Positions 1 to 8,877 of a stretch of DNA of 64,000 bases are shown one piece after another. A model generated the notes under the pieces. It did not search any database, was not told the DNA's origin, and saw only the letters and a program-made list of their open reading frames with translations. The translations under genes and the position numbers were made by a program. Each line of letters begins with the position of its first letter. The first letter of the stretch is position 1. The stretch comes from Simkaniaceae bacterium. GTDB lineage: Bacteria; Chlamydiota; Chlamydiia; Chlamydiales; Simkaniaceae. Where the stretch lies: the NCBI GenBank assembly GCA_018399055.1, contig CP073762.1, positions 558,001 to 622,000 on the forward strand, given 5' to 3'.

Positions 1-2409
1 GTGGGTTGCAAGGTATAGGGTTTTCTGCATAGGATCATGGAGGATTTTTTCCGGGTGTTTCTGAAGATACTTGAATAGACGATCGGCTAGGAGGGTGAGG
101 ACAAAGCCATCTTTGTCGTATTTTTGTTCATCAGGGTGGGGCGGAATATCAAGTGGAAGCTCGTCTGCTTGCAAAAGGAGCTTAGAACGGATGTCTTGAA
201 GGAAGGAGGGGTTTGGTTGTTGTGAAGATTGGGAAGAGGGTTTCCAGATATCCCAGAGGAACTGTTGGAACGGCGTTGGGAGCTCGTTGAAGGTGTATTC
301 GGTAAAATCATTGGGGTTTCTTGGAAAGAGTCCGATTTGTTTGCGTGGAAAGGAGGGGGAGCAAACAAGGGAGCTGACAAAGGAAGTGAGGCATTGCATC
401 CCTCTCTGCTGGTTATCAGGAGTGGTGTACTTGCTTCTTCCTAAAGCAGCTTCAATGGTTAGGGGGCGATACAAATCGATGTAGAATCTGTAGAGATTTT
501 GGGTTGCCTGAGCGTGAATTTCTTCTGCGGTGAAGGATTCTGAGGAGCGTCGAAAAACAGCTAGGGTGCTTGTCTTTGCATTTTCCAGAAAAACCTCACG
601 GGAAATGGACTTAACCACATCATTTTGAATAGAAAAATATCCAAAGTCTGTTTTCCGGTAATGGGTTTTATCAACAAGAAATGAAACAAGTTCATAGCAA
701 GCTCCTGAGGATGTCTCGGATGAAAAATCTGAATTAAGGTACAAATGTTCCATGATCCCGAAAGGCTCTTTTTTGGTCTGGGAGCTTTTTGAAAGGTGGA
801 TGAGCAAAACTTCTGGAAACTTAGAAAATTGGGTGAATTCTTTTCCTTCTTGAGGGTTTGTCAAACAAAATTTTTCTTTGAGTAACAATTCAAGGGTCTG
901 GGGTTGATAAGGAGGTGTCTCTTCGAGATCCTGGGGTTGGTTTATAGATGTCCACTCTAGGTCGATGATGGCTTGCTGGACTTCTTGTTTTTCTGCGCTG
1001 CCTAGTTTTCTTGTGACAAGGGTATGGAATAAGGGATTTGCTTGGGAGTCTAGATGAGCTGTAAGCTCTTCTAAAGCCGCTTTGGCAGTCTGAGGGAAGT
1101 TCTGCAATTGCAGGGGATTGAGTTTGAACGGTTCTCTTTTTTTAAAGGAGGCATGGGGATTGAGCCAAAAAGCGTCTTTATTTGACGGGGCTCGGATAAA
1201 TTCTTGCCAGGAAACCCAATGGCAATTCCAATCAGCGCGGAGGTACTCTGTATAAAGCTGTTTGATTTCTTGAGACTGTCCTTCCCCTTCAATGGCAAAC
1301 CGGGCTAAGAAAGGATCAGAAAAAAGGAGCTGCAGTGCAAGAGCTTTAGGAGTATCTCCTAGTCCGACTCCAATATGCCTATGTTCCTCCCAAGCTTGAG
1401 GTAAGGGCAATGAAGGGAGATTTGAGGGAAAATAAAATGCTTTAACGATCCTGCAAATTTTTGTGATGCTTCCTTCTGTCTGTGAAGGGAAAAGGTCTTC
1501 AAATTGTATGCGAAGGGATTCAGGACTACTAATTTCTTCTCGAAAGTCTTTGAGCCGTGGAAGAGCCGTTGCTAAGTGGAGTGTCTTTAAGTAGTCAACT
1601 CTACTGCGAAGGAATCTGGCGTCTTCGGGGTGCTCTTGTTCCCAATAGTTTCCCCAAAAGCTCCAGGCATAGTTCCAGTTTTTTTTCAGATAGCTTGCGC
1701 GTTCTTGCCGGAGATGGGCAATTTTCTCTTGAACCTGCTGCTGATAACTACGGTAGTCCTTCTCTACAAAAGCAACAAAATGCTTTTCTGCTATTTGAAA
1801 GAGTGTGTGAGACAGACGCTTTTTTAAATCTTGAACGTCAATTCCCGGGAGCTCTTCAATGGCGCCGCGCTCTCCTATCACAAAGAATTTTTGCAGAGGC
1901 TCAAGAGACTGTATTTTTTCTTCAATCTCTCTAATCGCGGAAAGATGCTTGAGAAGCCACTGGGGCCAGCTAGGTTCTAAGGATTCACTCTTGAGTTTAT
2001 CAAGGCTTTCTTGGACCTCACCTACCTTTTCTTGAATAACAGCTCGGTGCTCAATGGCTTTATCTCTAGTAGCTAATTGTTGAATTGCATCTATATCCTT
2101 TTCTGAAGAAGATAGATCTCTCAGATTTAAAGGACGCAGAACATCGATTTCTTTTTGAATTTCGAGGTAGACATGGTGCCCCTGTATGTTCCATTGGATC
2201 CAAAAGGAGGATTCTCCTCTTTCCTTATTAAGCACTTTCAGTTGATGGATGACCCAATTGTAGCGCGTATCAACATCCTTTGTTTGATCGTAGGTTCCAC
2301 AAAAGTAAGCCTTTCCATAGCTCAAGAAGTCGAAGATTTTCTGAAGGGAGTGTTTAGGCTCGGGAAGAATCAAAGGGTTAGGCTGAAGAGGTCGATTAAG
2401 CGGTTGCAA
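1..2409 (-). CDS. USP (peptidase C19)-like large protein, C-terminus cut by window edge
   Basis: One minus-strand frame is open from 2427 to the window edge, giving at least 803 residues. I place the start at a TTG (2407-2409), preceded by AGGAG about 10 nt upstream; no in-frame ATG lies near it. The second half resembles a ubiquitin-specific protease. Around residues 523-545 there is a KFPEVLLIHLSKS block like the USP 'LPxxLxIHLKRF' block. Residues 568-615 run from CYELVSFLV through THY (His583) and YFSIQNDVVKSI, which aligns with the USP His box (GHY...WYxFDDxxVxxV), to LAVFRR at the end. The possible Cys box near 347-363 (GLGDTPKALALQ) has Pro354 where the catalytic Cys should be. A stretch near residues 450-470 (NPLFHTLVTRKL) also matches the USP pattern. 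Inference: a USP-fold host-interaction protein, possibly catalytically dead. A weak resemblance to another fold cannot be excluded by eye. Confidence 0.55.
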   Translation of the reverse strand, partial: MQPLNRPLQPNPLILPEPKHSLQKIFDFLSYGKAYFCGTYDQTKDVDTRYNWVIHQLKVLNKERGESSFWIQWNIQGHHVYLEIQKEIDVLRPLNLRDLSSSEKDIDAIQQLATRDKAIEHRAVIQEKVGEVQESLDKLKSESLEPSWPQWLLKHLSAIREIEEKIQSLEPLQKFFVIGERGAIEELPGIDVQDLKKRLSHTLFQIAEKHFVAFVEKDYRSYQQQVQEKIAHLRQERASYLKKNWNYAWSFWGNYWEQEHPEDARFLRSRVDYLKTLHLATALPRLKDFREEISSPESLRIQFEDLFPSQTEGSITKICRIVKAFYFPSNLPSLPLPQAWEEHRHIGVGLGDTPKALALQLLFSDPFLARFAIEGEGQSQEIKQLYTEYLRADWNCHWVSWQEFIRAPSNKDAFWLNPHASFKKREPFKLNPLQLQNFPQTAKAALEELTAHLDSQANPLFHTLVTRKLGSAEKQEVQQAIIDLEWTSINQPQDLEETPPYQPQTLELLLKEKFCLTNPQEGKEFTQFSKFPEVLLIHLSKSSQTKKEPFGIMEHLYLNSDFSSETSSGACYELVSFLVDKTHYRKTDFGYFSIQNDVVKSISREVFLENAKTSTLAVFRRSSESFTAEEIHAQATQNLYRFYIDLYRPLTIEAALGRSKYTTPDNQQRGMQCLTSFVSSLVCSPSFPRKQIGLFPRNPNDFTEYTFNELPTPFQQFLWDIWKPSSQSSQQPNPSFLQDIRSKLLLQADELPLDIPPHPDEQKYDKDGFVLTLLADRLFKYLQKHPEKILHDPMQKTLYLATH

Positions 2410-2768
2410 TGATGAAGTGCTCCTAAATTAGATAGTTTAGATAGTGAGGTCTTCGAGTTGGGATGGGTTGCAAAGAAATTGCCATGCTTACCTTTCTGAG
2501 TCATTTGGTTAAATCGCGCCGTAGTATATAAAACAAAGGGAATAAAAGACACTCAATAATTACCTTGTTTATACCCAAACAAATTCAAAAATTGGTTTGG
2601 GTATAAGTCCTCGAGTGATTCTAGGAAATGGGATTTGCATAGGCCAAAAAAATGAAAGGGGCTTACCACAGAAATATTGGCATGTGATATCAATATTTTT
2701 GCTTTTATTCCAACACACCTTTGGTGTAAAATTTTGCGTAGCAGTGCGCGACTTTTTTTGTAGTATGC
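2410..2768. other. Intergenic region between divergent genes
   Basis: No convincing gene is seen. It separates the minus-strand USP-like gene from the plus-strand lipoprotein gene and should hold both promoters. A short stretch at 2437-2447 (TTTAGATAGTG) resembles the first bases of the terminal repeat found in the IS at 42224 and its MITEs, but no partner end was found. AT-rich DNA just before 2769 may contain the lipoprotein promoter. Confidence 0.4.
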
Positions 2769-3689
2769 ATGATGAAGAACTTCAAAGATTCGATGGTCCT
2801 TGATAAACATTTAACACAGTTGAATGTGGTTGTCCTTGTTTTTGTGGTTATTGCACTGGCTTTCTCATCCTGCTCCCATTCGGAAAGGACAGAAACTACT
2901 TTGCAAAAGTATGATATTACGCAAGAGGAAAAAGTCTGGTTAAAAGAGTTTTTTAGGGATTTACTCTTCAATAATCCAGGAGCCTATACACTGTACGGGA
3001 CTAAGCCAGTATCAATGATTAACCTTGTATATCTAACTGAGCAAGATAAACAAAAGCTACAAGAGGGTTATCAATCGCTATCTGACGAAGAAAAGTCACA
3101 AGTGTTCCTCCAAAGATATGATTTTGCTACCAACTATAAAAAATGGGGACAAGTAAAAGACCGCTTTCCAATTAGGCAATACCTATTTGGAATCTTCACG
3201 TCTCCCTACGAAAAAAGTGTAGAACTAGTACTCTTTGTGAATATTGAAATGACAGTGAAGACTCTTTTAGACCACTACGCTGACTTTCGGCGTCTTTTGG
3301 GATCAGATTTTGATCCACTCGAGGTTGTTTTTGAAGTAGAAGACAAATACTCCAGTTTTTGGAATACAGTTCTCAAGAAACATTCTCTTTTAGGTATTTT
3401 GCTTGGATTTGGTAAAAATCAGTCTTGGTTTTTTGAAATGAGCGTAAAGTATGAAAGCCAACAAGGGAAAATTGGGGCATTTATTCAATCTCTTCCTGAA
3501 AAAATGGTGGGGGAAGGCTATATAGATCACTACGATCCACAACATTTTTCTCTACCCTCTTTTCTCCATTTTGGGTTGCATGATGAAAGGGCAATTATTG
3601 AAAGGTTCGAGACAGAAAGACAATCAATCAAACTCCTGTATAAAGGGAAGGATGAAGTGGATCTTGCTCTGGAATGGTTAACAAGATAA
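2769..3689 (+). CDS. Hypothetical lipoprotein
   Basis: This 306-residue protein has a hydrophobic segment at about residues 18-34 (VVVLVFVVIALAFSSC) ending in a lipobox-like AFSSC. This suggests export, signal peptidase II cleavage and lipid attachment to the Cys. The rest is soluble, rich in aromatic and charged residues, with no motif I recognise. The start is uncertain: ATG ATG at 2769 has no clear Shine-Dalgarno and an in-frame ATG lies at 2793; both leave the signal sequence intact. It stands alone, with about 100 bases before the next gene. Confidence 0.6.
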   Translation: MMKNFKDSMVLDKHLTQLNVVVLVFVVIALAFSSCSHSERTETTLQKYDITQEEKVWLKEFFRDLLFNNPGAYTLYGTKPVSMINLVYLTEQDKQKLQEGYQSLSDEEKSQVFLQRYDFATNYKKWGQVKDRFPIRQYLFGIFTSPYEKSVELVLFVNIEMTVKTLLDHYADFRRLLGSDFDPLEVVFEVEDKYSSFWNTVLKKHSLLGILLGFGKNQSWFFEMSVKYESQQGKIGAFIQSLPEKMVGEGYIDHYDPQHFSLPSFLHFGLHDERAIIERFETERQSIKLLYKGKDEVDLALEWLTR

Positions 3690-3786
3690 GATTTCTTTAC
3701 TCGATGTCTAGATTATAAGTATTGTGCTTAAACTCTTTTTTTTGCTACAAAGTACGTGTATGTAAATTTTTGAATGGAGGATAACC

Positions 3787-4143
3787 ATGAAAATTTCAGG
3801 CTTTTTTGTAGTTCTTTTTGTTATGTTTTTGTCTGTAGCTCAAGCCACTCAGCAATATGAGGAAACTTGTTGGAATTCATTAATAATTCTTGTAGAAGAG
3901 GGAGATTCAAGCATAGCAGAGTACAGTGAGGGAAAGTTGAGTTTTAACCCTAGCCGGCTTCTTTTTTCTCCAGATGGTATGTTTGTGCGAACAGATTCTG
4001 GCGTTTTATATCCAATTGCGCGCCTTTCATTTGACCCAGTTTCAGGATATTTTCAACCAGTGCTAGTCAAGTGTCCCAAGTGTGGTTGTGTTTTTGAAAA
4101 GGGACCCTTGCATTGTCCTAGCTGTGGAGCTCTCACTTACTAA
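3787..4143 (+). CDS. Small secreted protein with C-terminal zinc ribbon
   Basis: A 118-residue protein with a Sec-type signal peptide at residues 1-20 (short KIS n-region, hydrophobic FFVVLFVMFL core, AQA cleavage site). It ends in two CxxC pairs, CPKCGC and CPSCGA, spaced as in a rubredoxin-like zinc ribbon. The start is set by GGAGG seven bases upstream. The middle is unrecognised. Metal binding outside the cytoplasm is inferred. A similar but much shorter secreted Cys protein is encoded at 51016. Confidence 0.65.
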   Translation: MKISGFFVVLFVMFLSVAQATQQYEETCWNSLIILVEEGDSSIAEYSEGKLSFNPSRLLFSPDGMFVRTDSGVLYPIARLSFDPVSGYFQPVLVKCPKCGCVFEKGPLHCPSCGALTY

Positions 4144-4255
4144 AAGTGTTGGTAATTGTTCGGTTTGCCCTCTCCCTCTCTGCTTGACTAGTAATGATCA
4201 AGTGGATATGATCGCTAGAAAATAATTTGTGGAACTATGCTTTCAATTATTCTGA

Positions 4256-4342
4256 CCTCATTACTTTCCACTTTCACGTCTTCGACATCCGGGCTAGGGA
4301 CGCAATGTCCCCACGCTTCGTGATGACGTCAACATTTTTTTT
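4256..4342 (+). terminator. Hairpin region with T-run before the transporter pair
   Basis: A perfect stem GGGAC/GTCCC (4297-4311) lies inside a longer imperfect inverted repeat (ACGTC near 4276, GACGT near 4325), followed by eight T residues at 4335-4342. It resembles an intrinsic terminator or leader attenuator just 11 bases before the start at 4354. Whether it ends upstream transcription or controls the transporters is not decided by the sequence. Confidence 0.35.
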
Positions 4343-4353
4343 CAGAGGTCATA

Positions 4354-5739
4354 ATGAATCAAACTAGAGAACACTGGACAGGACGTATTGGGTTTTTGAT
4401 GGCGGCGATTGGGTCGGCCATCGGTCTCGGTATCCTATGGAAGTTTCCTTACACTGTAGGTGAAAATGGGGGAGGGTTGTTCCTTCTTTCGTATCTCATT
4501 TGTCTGGTTATTGTTGGAATCCCTATCTTTATCGCAGAGATTATTTTAGGAAGAAGCAGCCAACGGGCTGCGGTTGGCGCTTATGAGTATCACGACCCGA
4601 AAAAAGGGGGATGGAAGGTCGTCGGGTGGTTTGGAGTGTTGGCTTCATTTTTGATCATGTCTTTCTACAGTGTCATTGCTGGTTGGGGAATGAGCTATAT
4701 TCTAATGTCTCTCAATGGTTTTTACCAAAATATGAGTGGTGAAGAGGTCGCAGCGGCTTATGGGACACTCATGGAGTCAGGAGACATCTCTCTTTTTTGG
4801 CACTTTTTATTTACACTGATCACTACAGCAATTGTTTTGACTGGAGTACGGAAAGGGATCGAGCGATGGGCAAAGTTCATGACTAAGGCTCTTCTTGCTC
4901 TCCTTGTGCTTCTCTTTTTATACACACTGACATTGGATGGTTTTGGAAAGGCAGTAAACTTTATTTTTCATCCCAACGCTGCGGACTTTAAGCTCACAAG
5001 TGTCATTGAGGCTTTAGGTCTCGCATTTTGGACCCTAAGCATTGGCCAGGGGATCATGATTAGTTACGGAAGTTACATGAAACGGACGAATAGCATTGTG
5101 CAGATGTCTGGAATTGTCGCGTTTTCGGTCATTGTGGTTGCTGTGCTTGCGGCTCTTGTGATTTTTCCGGTGGTCTTTACTTTTGATCTTCCTCCACAGG
5201 CGGGGCCGGGGCTCATTTTTCAAACCCTTCCCTATCTCTTTGCGAAGCTTCCGGGATCTCTTGTTCTAAGTACAATGTTCTTCTCTCTTTTTGTTTTCAC
5301 GGCTCTCACCTCTGCGATTCCTTTAATCGAGGTAGTCGCAACGAATATCATGGAGCTGAAAGGGCTTTCCCGGAAGAAGGCAGCGATCTTTGTAGGAAGT
5401 GCAACCTTTCTATTTGGGATTCCAAGTGCCTTTTCGGGTACGTCCACTGTATTTCCTGACTGGACATCGATTTATGGAATGGATTTTTTAAAGACCATTG
5501 ATAGCTTGGTCTCCATATGGGTGATTCCAGTTGGAGGACTTCTTAGTGCTATTTTTGTGGGGTGGGTCATGGATCGCAAGGTCTCGCATAGTGAGTTTGC
5601 CTATGGATCTAGAGTTGCCTATCTGTATGGTCCCTGGCGCTTTTTTATGCGCTGGATTGTTCCACTCACAATTTTTATTATCATTGTACAAAAGAGTGGG
5701 CTCTACGATTTTGATCAACTACTTAAGGGGGGAGGATGA
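4354..5739 (+). CDS. Sodium-dependent (SNF/NSS family) transporter, copy 1
   Basis: This 461-residue membrane protein belongs to the neurotransmitter:sodium symporter family, which imports amino acids or similar solutes with Na+. The first helix carries the family signature (GSAIGLGILWKFPYTVGENGG), the unwound TM1 region that binds Na+ and substrate. About eleven or twelve hydrophobic segments follow, fitting the LeuT fold. AGAGG lies seven bases before the ATG. It overlaps the next gene by four bases (ATGA), so the two are translationally coupled. The two proteins are close paralogues (for example both have SFLIMSFYSVIAGWGMSYIL), indicating tandem duplication. Substrate cannot be told from sequence. 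Confidence 0.92.
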   Translation: MNQTREHWTGRIGFLMAAIGSAIGLGILWKFPYTVGENGGGLFLLSYLICLVIVGIPIFIAEIILGRSSQRAAVGAYEYHDPKKGGWKVVGWFGVLASFLIMSFYSVIAGWGMSYILMSLNGFYQNMSGEEVAAAYGTLMESGDISLFWHFLFTLITTAIVLTGVRKGIERWAKFMTKALLALLVLLFLYTLTLDGFGKAVNFIFHPNAADFKLTSVIEALGLAFWTLSIGQGIMISYGSYMKRTNSIVQMSGIVAFSVIVVAVLAALVIFPVVFTFDLPPQAGPGLIFQTLPYLFAKLPGSLVLSTMFFSLFVFTALTSAIPLIEVVATNIMELKGLSRKKAAIFVGSATFLFGIPSAFSGTSTVFPDWTSIYGMDFLKTIDSLVSIWVIPVGGLLSAIFVGWVMDRKVSHSEFAYGSRVAYLYGPWRFFMRWIVPLTIFIIIVQKSGLYDFDQLLKGGG

Positions 5740-7157
5740 CCCAAGTTAGAGAACATTGGGGCTCGCGTCTCGGATTTATTTTAGCGGCAGTTGGCTCTGC
5801 AATTGGTCTTGGGGTTCTATGGAAGTTTCCGTATACGATAGGCCAAAATGGGGGTGGCCTCTTTCTTTTTACCTACTTCTTATGCGTGATTGTCATTGGT
5901 ATCCCCGTATTAATCGGAGAGCTTTTGCTCGGACGACGAAGTCAGCGTGCGGCGGTAGGTGCATTTGAAATCCTTGCAGGAGATCGTCCTCGTTGGAAGG
6001 TTGCAGGATGGTTCGGCGTTCTTTCTTCATTCTTAATCATGTCATTTTATAGCGTGATTGCGGGTTGGGGAATGAGTTATATTTTGATGTCGCTCAGTGG
6101 TTTTTATCAAAATCTCTCCTCTGTAGAAGTATCTGATGTTTTTGAAAAACTCTCTCATTCAGGAAGCATCACGGTCTTTTGGCATTTCCTCTTCACCTTG
6201 ATCACAATGAGCATTGTCTTAACAGGAGTGCGGAAAGGGATTGAATTTTGGTCTAAGCTGATGACCCGCGCCCTTTTTGTGATCTTGATAGCCCTTCTTT
6301 GTTATAGCATCTCTCTTGAGGGGTTTCAGAAGGCAGTTCACTTTATTTTCTATCCTGATGTGGCACAGTTTCGCTTTTCTAGCGTTTTAGAAGCGCTTGG
6401 GCTTGCTTTTTTTACTCTAAGCTTGGGCCAAGGAATCATGATCAGTTACGGAAGCTATATGAGGAAAAAGGAAAACATTCCTCAGATGGCTTGTGTGATT
6501 GGGTTTTCAGTCATTTTTGTGGCCATCATGGCAGCAATGACGATTTTTCCAGTTATTTTTACGTTTGGATTTGAACCGCAGCAGGGATCAGGATTAATTT
6601 TTAAAACGCTTCCCTACCTCTTTGCGAAGCTTCCAGGCTCTCTCGTGATTTCAACGGTCTTCTTTACCCTGTTTGTTTTCACGGCATTGACATCGGCGAT
6701 TCCTTTTATTGAGGTGGTGGCAACCAATATTATGGAGCTTGCAAAATGGTCTCGACGAAAGGCTGTCCTCTCAGTTGCTGCGGGAACATTCCTATTTGGA
6801 ATCCCCAGCGCATTAGCATTTTCTCAAGAACTTTTCCCCAGTTGGCAGAATGTTTACGGGACAAATTTTCTTGATACGATTGATAACCTTGTATCAACCT
6901 GGATCATTCCTATCGGAGGACTTCTAACGGCTCTCTTTATAGGATGGGGGCTCAAGCGAGAAATTTCTGAAGGGGAATTCCCTCTTGGAAAGGGGTGGAT
7001 ACGCTTCCACCGTGTTTGGCATTTTTTCATGAAATGGATCATTCCCTTGACAATTTTTTTAATTATCCTGCAAAAAAGTGGGGTAATTAATTTTGATGGA
7101 GACCGTCATGGTTCTAACGCTGTCGAGCATGAAGCCCTTAGGGGCTCGAGCTCCTAA
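5736..7157 (+). CDS. Sodium-dependent (SNF/NSS family) transporter, copy 2
   Basis: This 473-residue paralogue of the preceding gene has the same TM1 signature (GSAIGLGVLWKFPYTIGQNGG) and helix pattern. Start and upstream stop overlap as ATGA. Its last 50 bases overlap the start of the thioredoxin-fold gene in another frame, so three genes form one tight transcription unit. The C-terminal tail after the last helix (about residues 455-473) is polar and diverges from copy 1. Divergence between the copies is spread along the protein, consistent with an old duplication and possibly different substrates. Confidence 0.92.
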   Translation: MTQVREHWGSRLGFILAAVGSAIGLGVLWKFPYTIGQNGGGLFLFTYFLCVIVIGIPVLIGELLLGRRSQRAAVGAFEILAGDRPRWKVAGWFGVLSSFLIMSFYSVIAGWGMSYILMSLSGFYQNLSSVEVSDVFEKLSHSGSITVFWHFLFTLITMSIVLTGVRKGIEFWSKLMTRALFVILIALLCYSISLEGFQKAVHFIFYPDVAQFRFSSVLEALGLAFFTLSLGQGIMISYGSYMRKKENIPQMACVIGFSVIFVAIMAAMTIFPVIFTFGFEPQQGSGLIFKTLPYLFAKLPGSLVISTVFFTLFVFTALTSAIPFIEVVATNIMELAKWSRRKAVLSVAAGTFLFGIPSALAFSQELFPSWQNVYGTNFLDTIDNLVSTWIIPIGGLLTALFIGWGLKREISEGEFPLGKGWIRFHRVWHFFMKWIIPLTIFLIILQKSGVINFDGDRHGSNAVEHEALRGSSS

Positions 7158-7674
7158 TTTTAAACTTGTCGATGCTATTTCAGATGAAGTCGTAACTCTA
7201 AAGGATATTGAGTCTGATATTGGGACAGTCGTGATGTTCATCTGCAACCATTGCCCCTATGTTAAGCATATCCAAGAGATGTTGGTTGCTTTAGCGAAAG
7301 ACTACATCATTAAAGGGATCTCTTTTGTCGCAATCAATTCAAACGATATTTCTGAATATCCGGAAGACAGTCCGAAGGAAATGAAAAAGCTTGGTGAAGA
7401 TCTGGATTTTCCTTTTCCCTATCTTTTTGACTACACTCAAAATGTAGCAATGGATTATGGAGCGGCTTGTACTCCAGATTTCTTTGTTTTTGATAGCAGT
7501 ATGGAGTGCGGGTATCGTGGGCAATTTGATGATTCTCGCCCGGGAAATCACATTCCAGTAACGGGAAAAGACTTAGCGGAGGCGCTTGACTGTCTTATTA
7601 TTGGAAGAGAGATTACTCCTGATCAGCACCCTAGTATAGGCTGCAATATTAAATGGGCTATGACACCCTATTAG
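7108..7674 (+). CDS. Thioredoxin-fold (AhpC/TSA-TlpA type) protein with CNHCPYV motif
   Basis: A 188-residue protein beginning MVLTLSS, with an ARAPNFKLVDA opening and a redox-like motif CNHCPYVKH at about residues 48-56. This is typical of a thioredoxin-like family related to peroxiredoxins and TlpA. I chose ATG 7108 because GGAG lies six bases upstream; ATG 7096 and TTG 7093 are alternatives in the same frame. No signal peptide is visible, so it is probably cytoplasmic. It overlaps the transporter gene by about 50 bases. A role as thiol-disulfide oxidoreductase is inferred from the family only. Confidence 0.8.
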   Translation: MVLTLSSMKPLGARAPNFKLVDAISDEVVTLKDIESDIGTVVMFICNHCPYVKHIQEMLVALAKDYIIKGISFVAINSNDISEYPEDSPKEMKKLGEDLDFPFPYLFDYTQNVAMDYGAACTPDFFVFDSSMECGYRGQFDDSRPGNHIPVTGKDLAEALDCLIIGREITPDQHPSIGCNIKWAMTPY

Positions 7675-7701
7675 GCTCTGTCCCTAAATAATGTTTATTT
7701 A

Positions 7702-7739
7702 TTGTTTTGATATTGGCAGGCGAGTATAATCCTGCCAAT
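7702..7739 (+). promoter_or_regulatory. Promoter with operator-like palindrome over the -10 box
   Basis: TTGTTT (7702-7707) and TATAAT (7725-7730) are separated by exactly 17 bases, a good sigma-70/sigma-66 promoter for the gene at 7763. A perfect 9-base inverted repeat, ATTGGCAGG (7712-7720) and CCTGCCAAT (7731-7739), flanks the -10 hexamer with a 10-base spacer. This is the position expected of a repressor site. No regulator gene is adjacent. Confidence 0.65.
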
Positions 7740-7762
7740 TTTATGAGAATTGCAGGAAAGAA

Positions 7763-8830
7763 ATGGAAGTTCAACGTACTGTTAGCCAATGCATTACATC
7801 TTACCCCGTTGATTTAGCCTCTTCTGTTGAGCTTATTCGGGAGGAGTTCCCCTTCCTTTCGCCTGTGATAAATAGAGCTGTAGGTGGATCAATCAGTGTC
7901 AAACTAGCTGTTGATCTTCCGATCCAAGAAGAAGGCGTACTCCTTTCAGATCTACGTAAAAAAAACATTTCCGTTGAGGGGCTCAGAGAAGATACAGAGG
8001 GACGGGTTGCGATTGAGGACCTAGCGAAAAAAAATATTGTCATTTGCCGAGAATCAGCACCCGCCTGCTGGAAATGGTCAGATAGGACGATCTATGTTGC
8101 CCACTCTTCTTACGGAAACGAGCCTTTTTACTATCAGGAACATTATCAGGTCTTAAACATTCTTTTCGAAATGCATAACGCTTGCCAAACAAAGCACTTT
8201 CTAAAATTGACACACCCTAAAAACAGGACTTCGAAACTAGATTTTGTCCGTGCATTTGAAGGAATAGAGCACAACACAGTCATCCTCACAAGAAATCGCT
8301 TACAAATGCTTTCTGACAAGGGCAAGTTTCACCGGAACTTCAATATTTACAGGACTGCCTATGATGATCCGGAGCTCCACTTTATGCATCAACAGTTAAT
8401 GGGGCATGCCTATGCGATTGCAAAAAAATATGATGTCGATTTTTTTCCTCATGCAAAGAAAGAAGCTTTTCATGGAACGTGGGTGACAAAGTTTGAAGAG
8501 GGGAATGACCTGCACCAGCGTGTTCGAGAGGCTCTGTACGAGATCTTAAATGAGCAGCTCTATGCAATAGCTGATGGAGATCGATCGAGTTTAGATGCGA
8601 TGCTTGAAAAGGTCAGGGTGGCAGTAGGTTCAAGGGAAGAATGGGCAAGGCTAGTAATGGTTAATCTCAACTTTTTTCAGGGACAATATCGGGAGTATGT
8701 TCAAAGGGAAAATCCTAAAGCCGTTGTTAATTTCCTAGAAGTGACCCGCGCCAGGCCAACCTGTCATGAAGCCGCTAGAAAGGTGGAAACCGGTCTTCTC
8801 GCTTCGCTCATACAGTGGATTAGGGGTTAA
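7763..8830 (+). CDS. Unrecognised 355-residue protein
   Basis: I do not recognise this protein. It has no signal peptide or membrane segment. The N-terminal third contains acidic segments (for example SDLRKKN and EDLAKKN, each followed by I-V rich stretches) that may be an internal repeat. The centre carries NILFEMHNACQ followed about 30 residues later by FEGIEHNTV. Two closely placed glutamates with adjacent Asn or His could form a polar site, but no known catalytic motif (such as HExxH) is complete. AGGAAAG precedes the ATG. It has its own strong promoter with an operator-like palindrome, so expression is probably regulated. An accessory or host-interaction role is a guess. Confidence 0.7.
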   Translation: MEVQRTVSQCITSYPVDLASSVELIREEFPFLSPVINRAVGGSISVKLAVDLPIQEEGVLLSDLRKKNISVEGLREDTEGRVAIEDLAKKNIVICRESAPACWKWSDRTIYVAHSSYGNEPFYYQEHYQVLNILFEMHNACQTKHFLKLTHPKNRTSKLDFVRAFEGIEHNTVILTRNRLQMLSDKGKFHRNFNIYRTAYDDPELHFMHQQLMGHAYAIAKKYDVDFFPHAKKEAFHGTWVTKFEEGNDLHQRVREALYEILNEQLYAIADGDRSSLDAMLEKVRVAVGSREEWARLVMVNLNFFQGQYREYVQRENPKAVVNFLEVTRARPTCHEAARKVETGLLASLIQWIRG

Positions 8831-8877
8831 GCTTTCCTCATTCCTCTAGAAATTTATGAATTTAAAGGGTGGTAATT

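Noticed and set aside
1557-1934. A 125-residue plus-strand frame and other short frames within 1-2409
   Set aside because: The opposite strand has one continuous frame with coherent domain content; the plus frames are shadows.
2553-2971. Two minus-strand frames of 85 and 88 residues before and across the lipoprotein gene
   Set aside because: Low-complexity composition and no ribosome-binding site; the region reads better as promoter plus the plus-strand gene.
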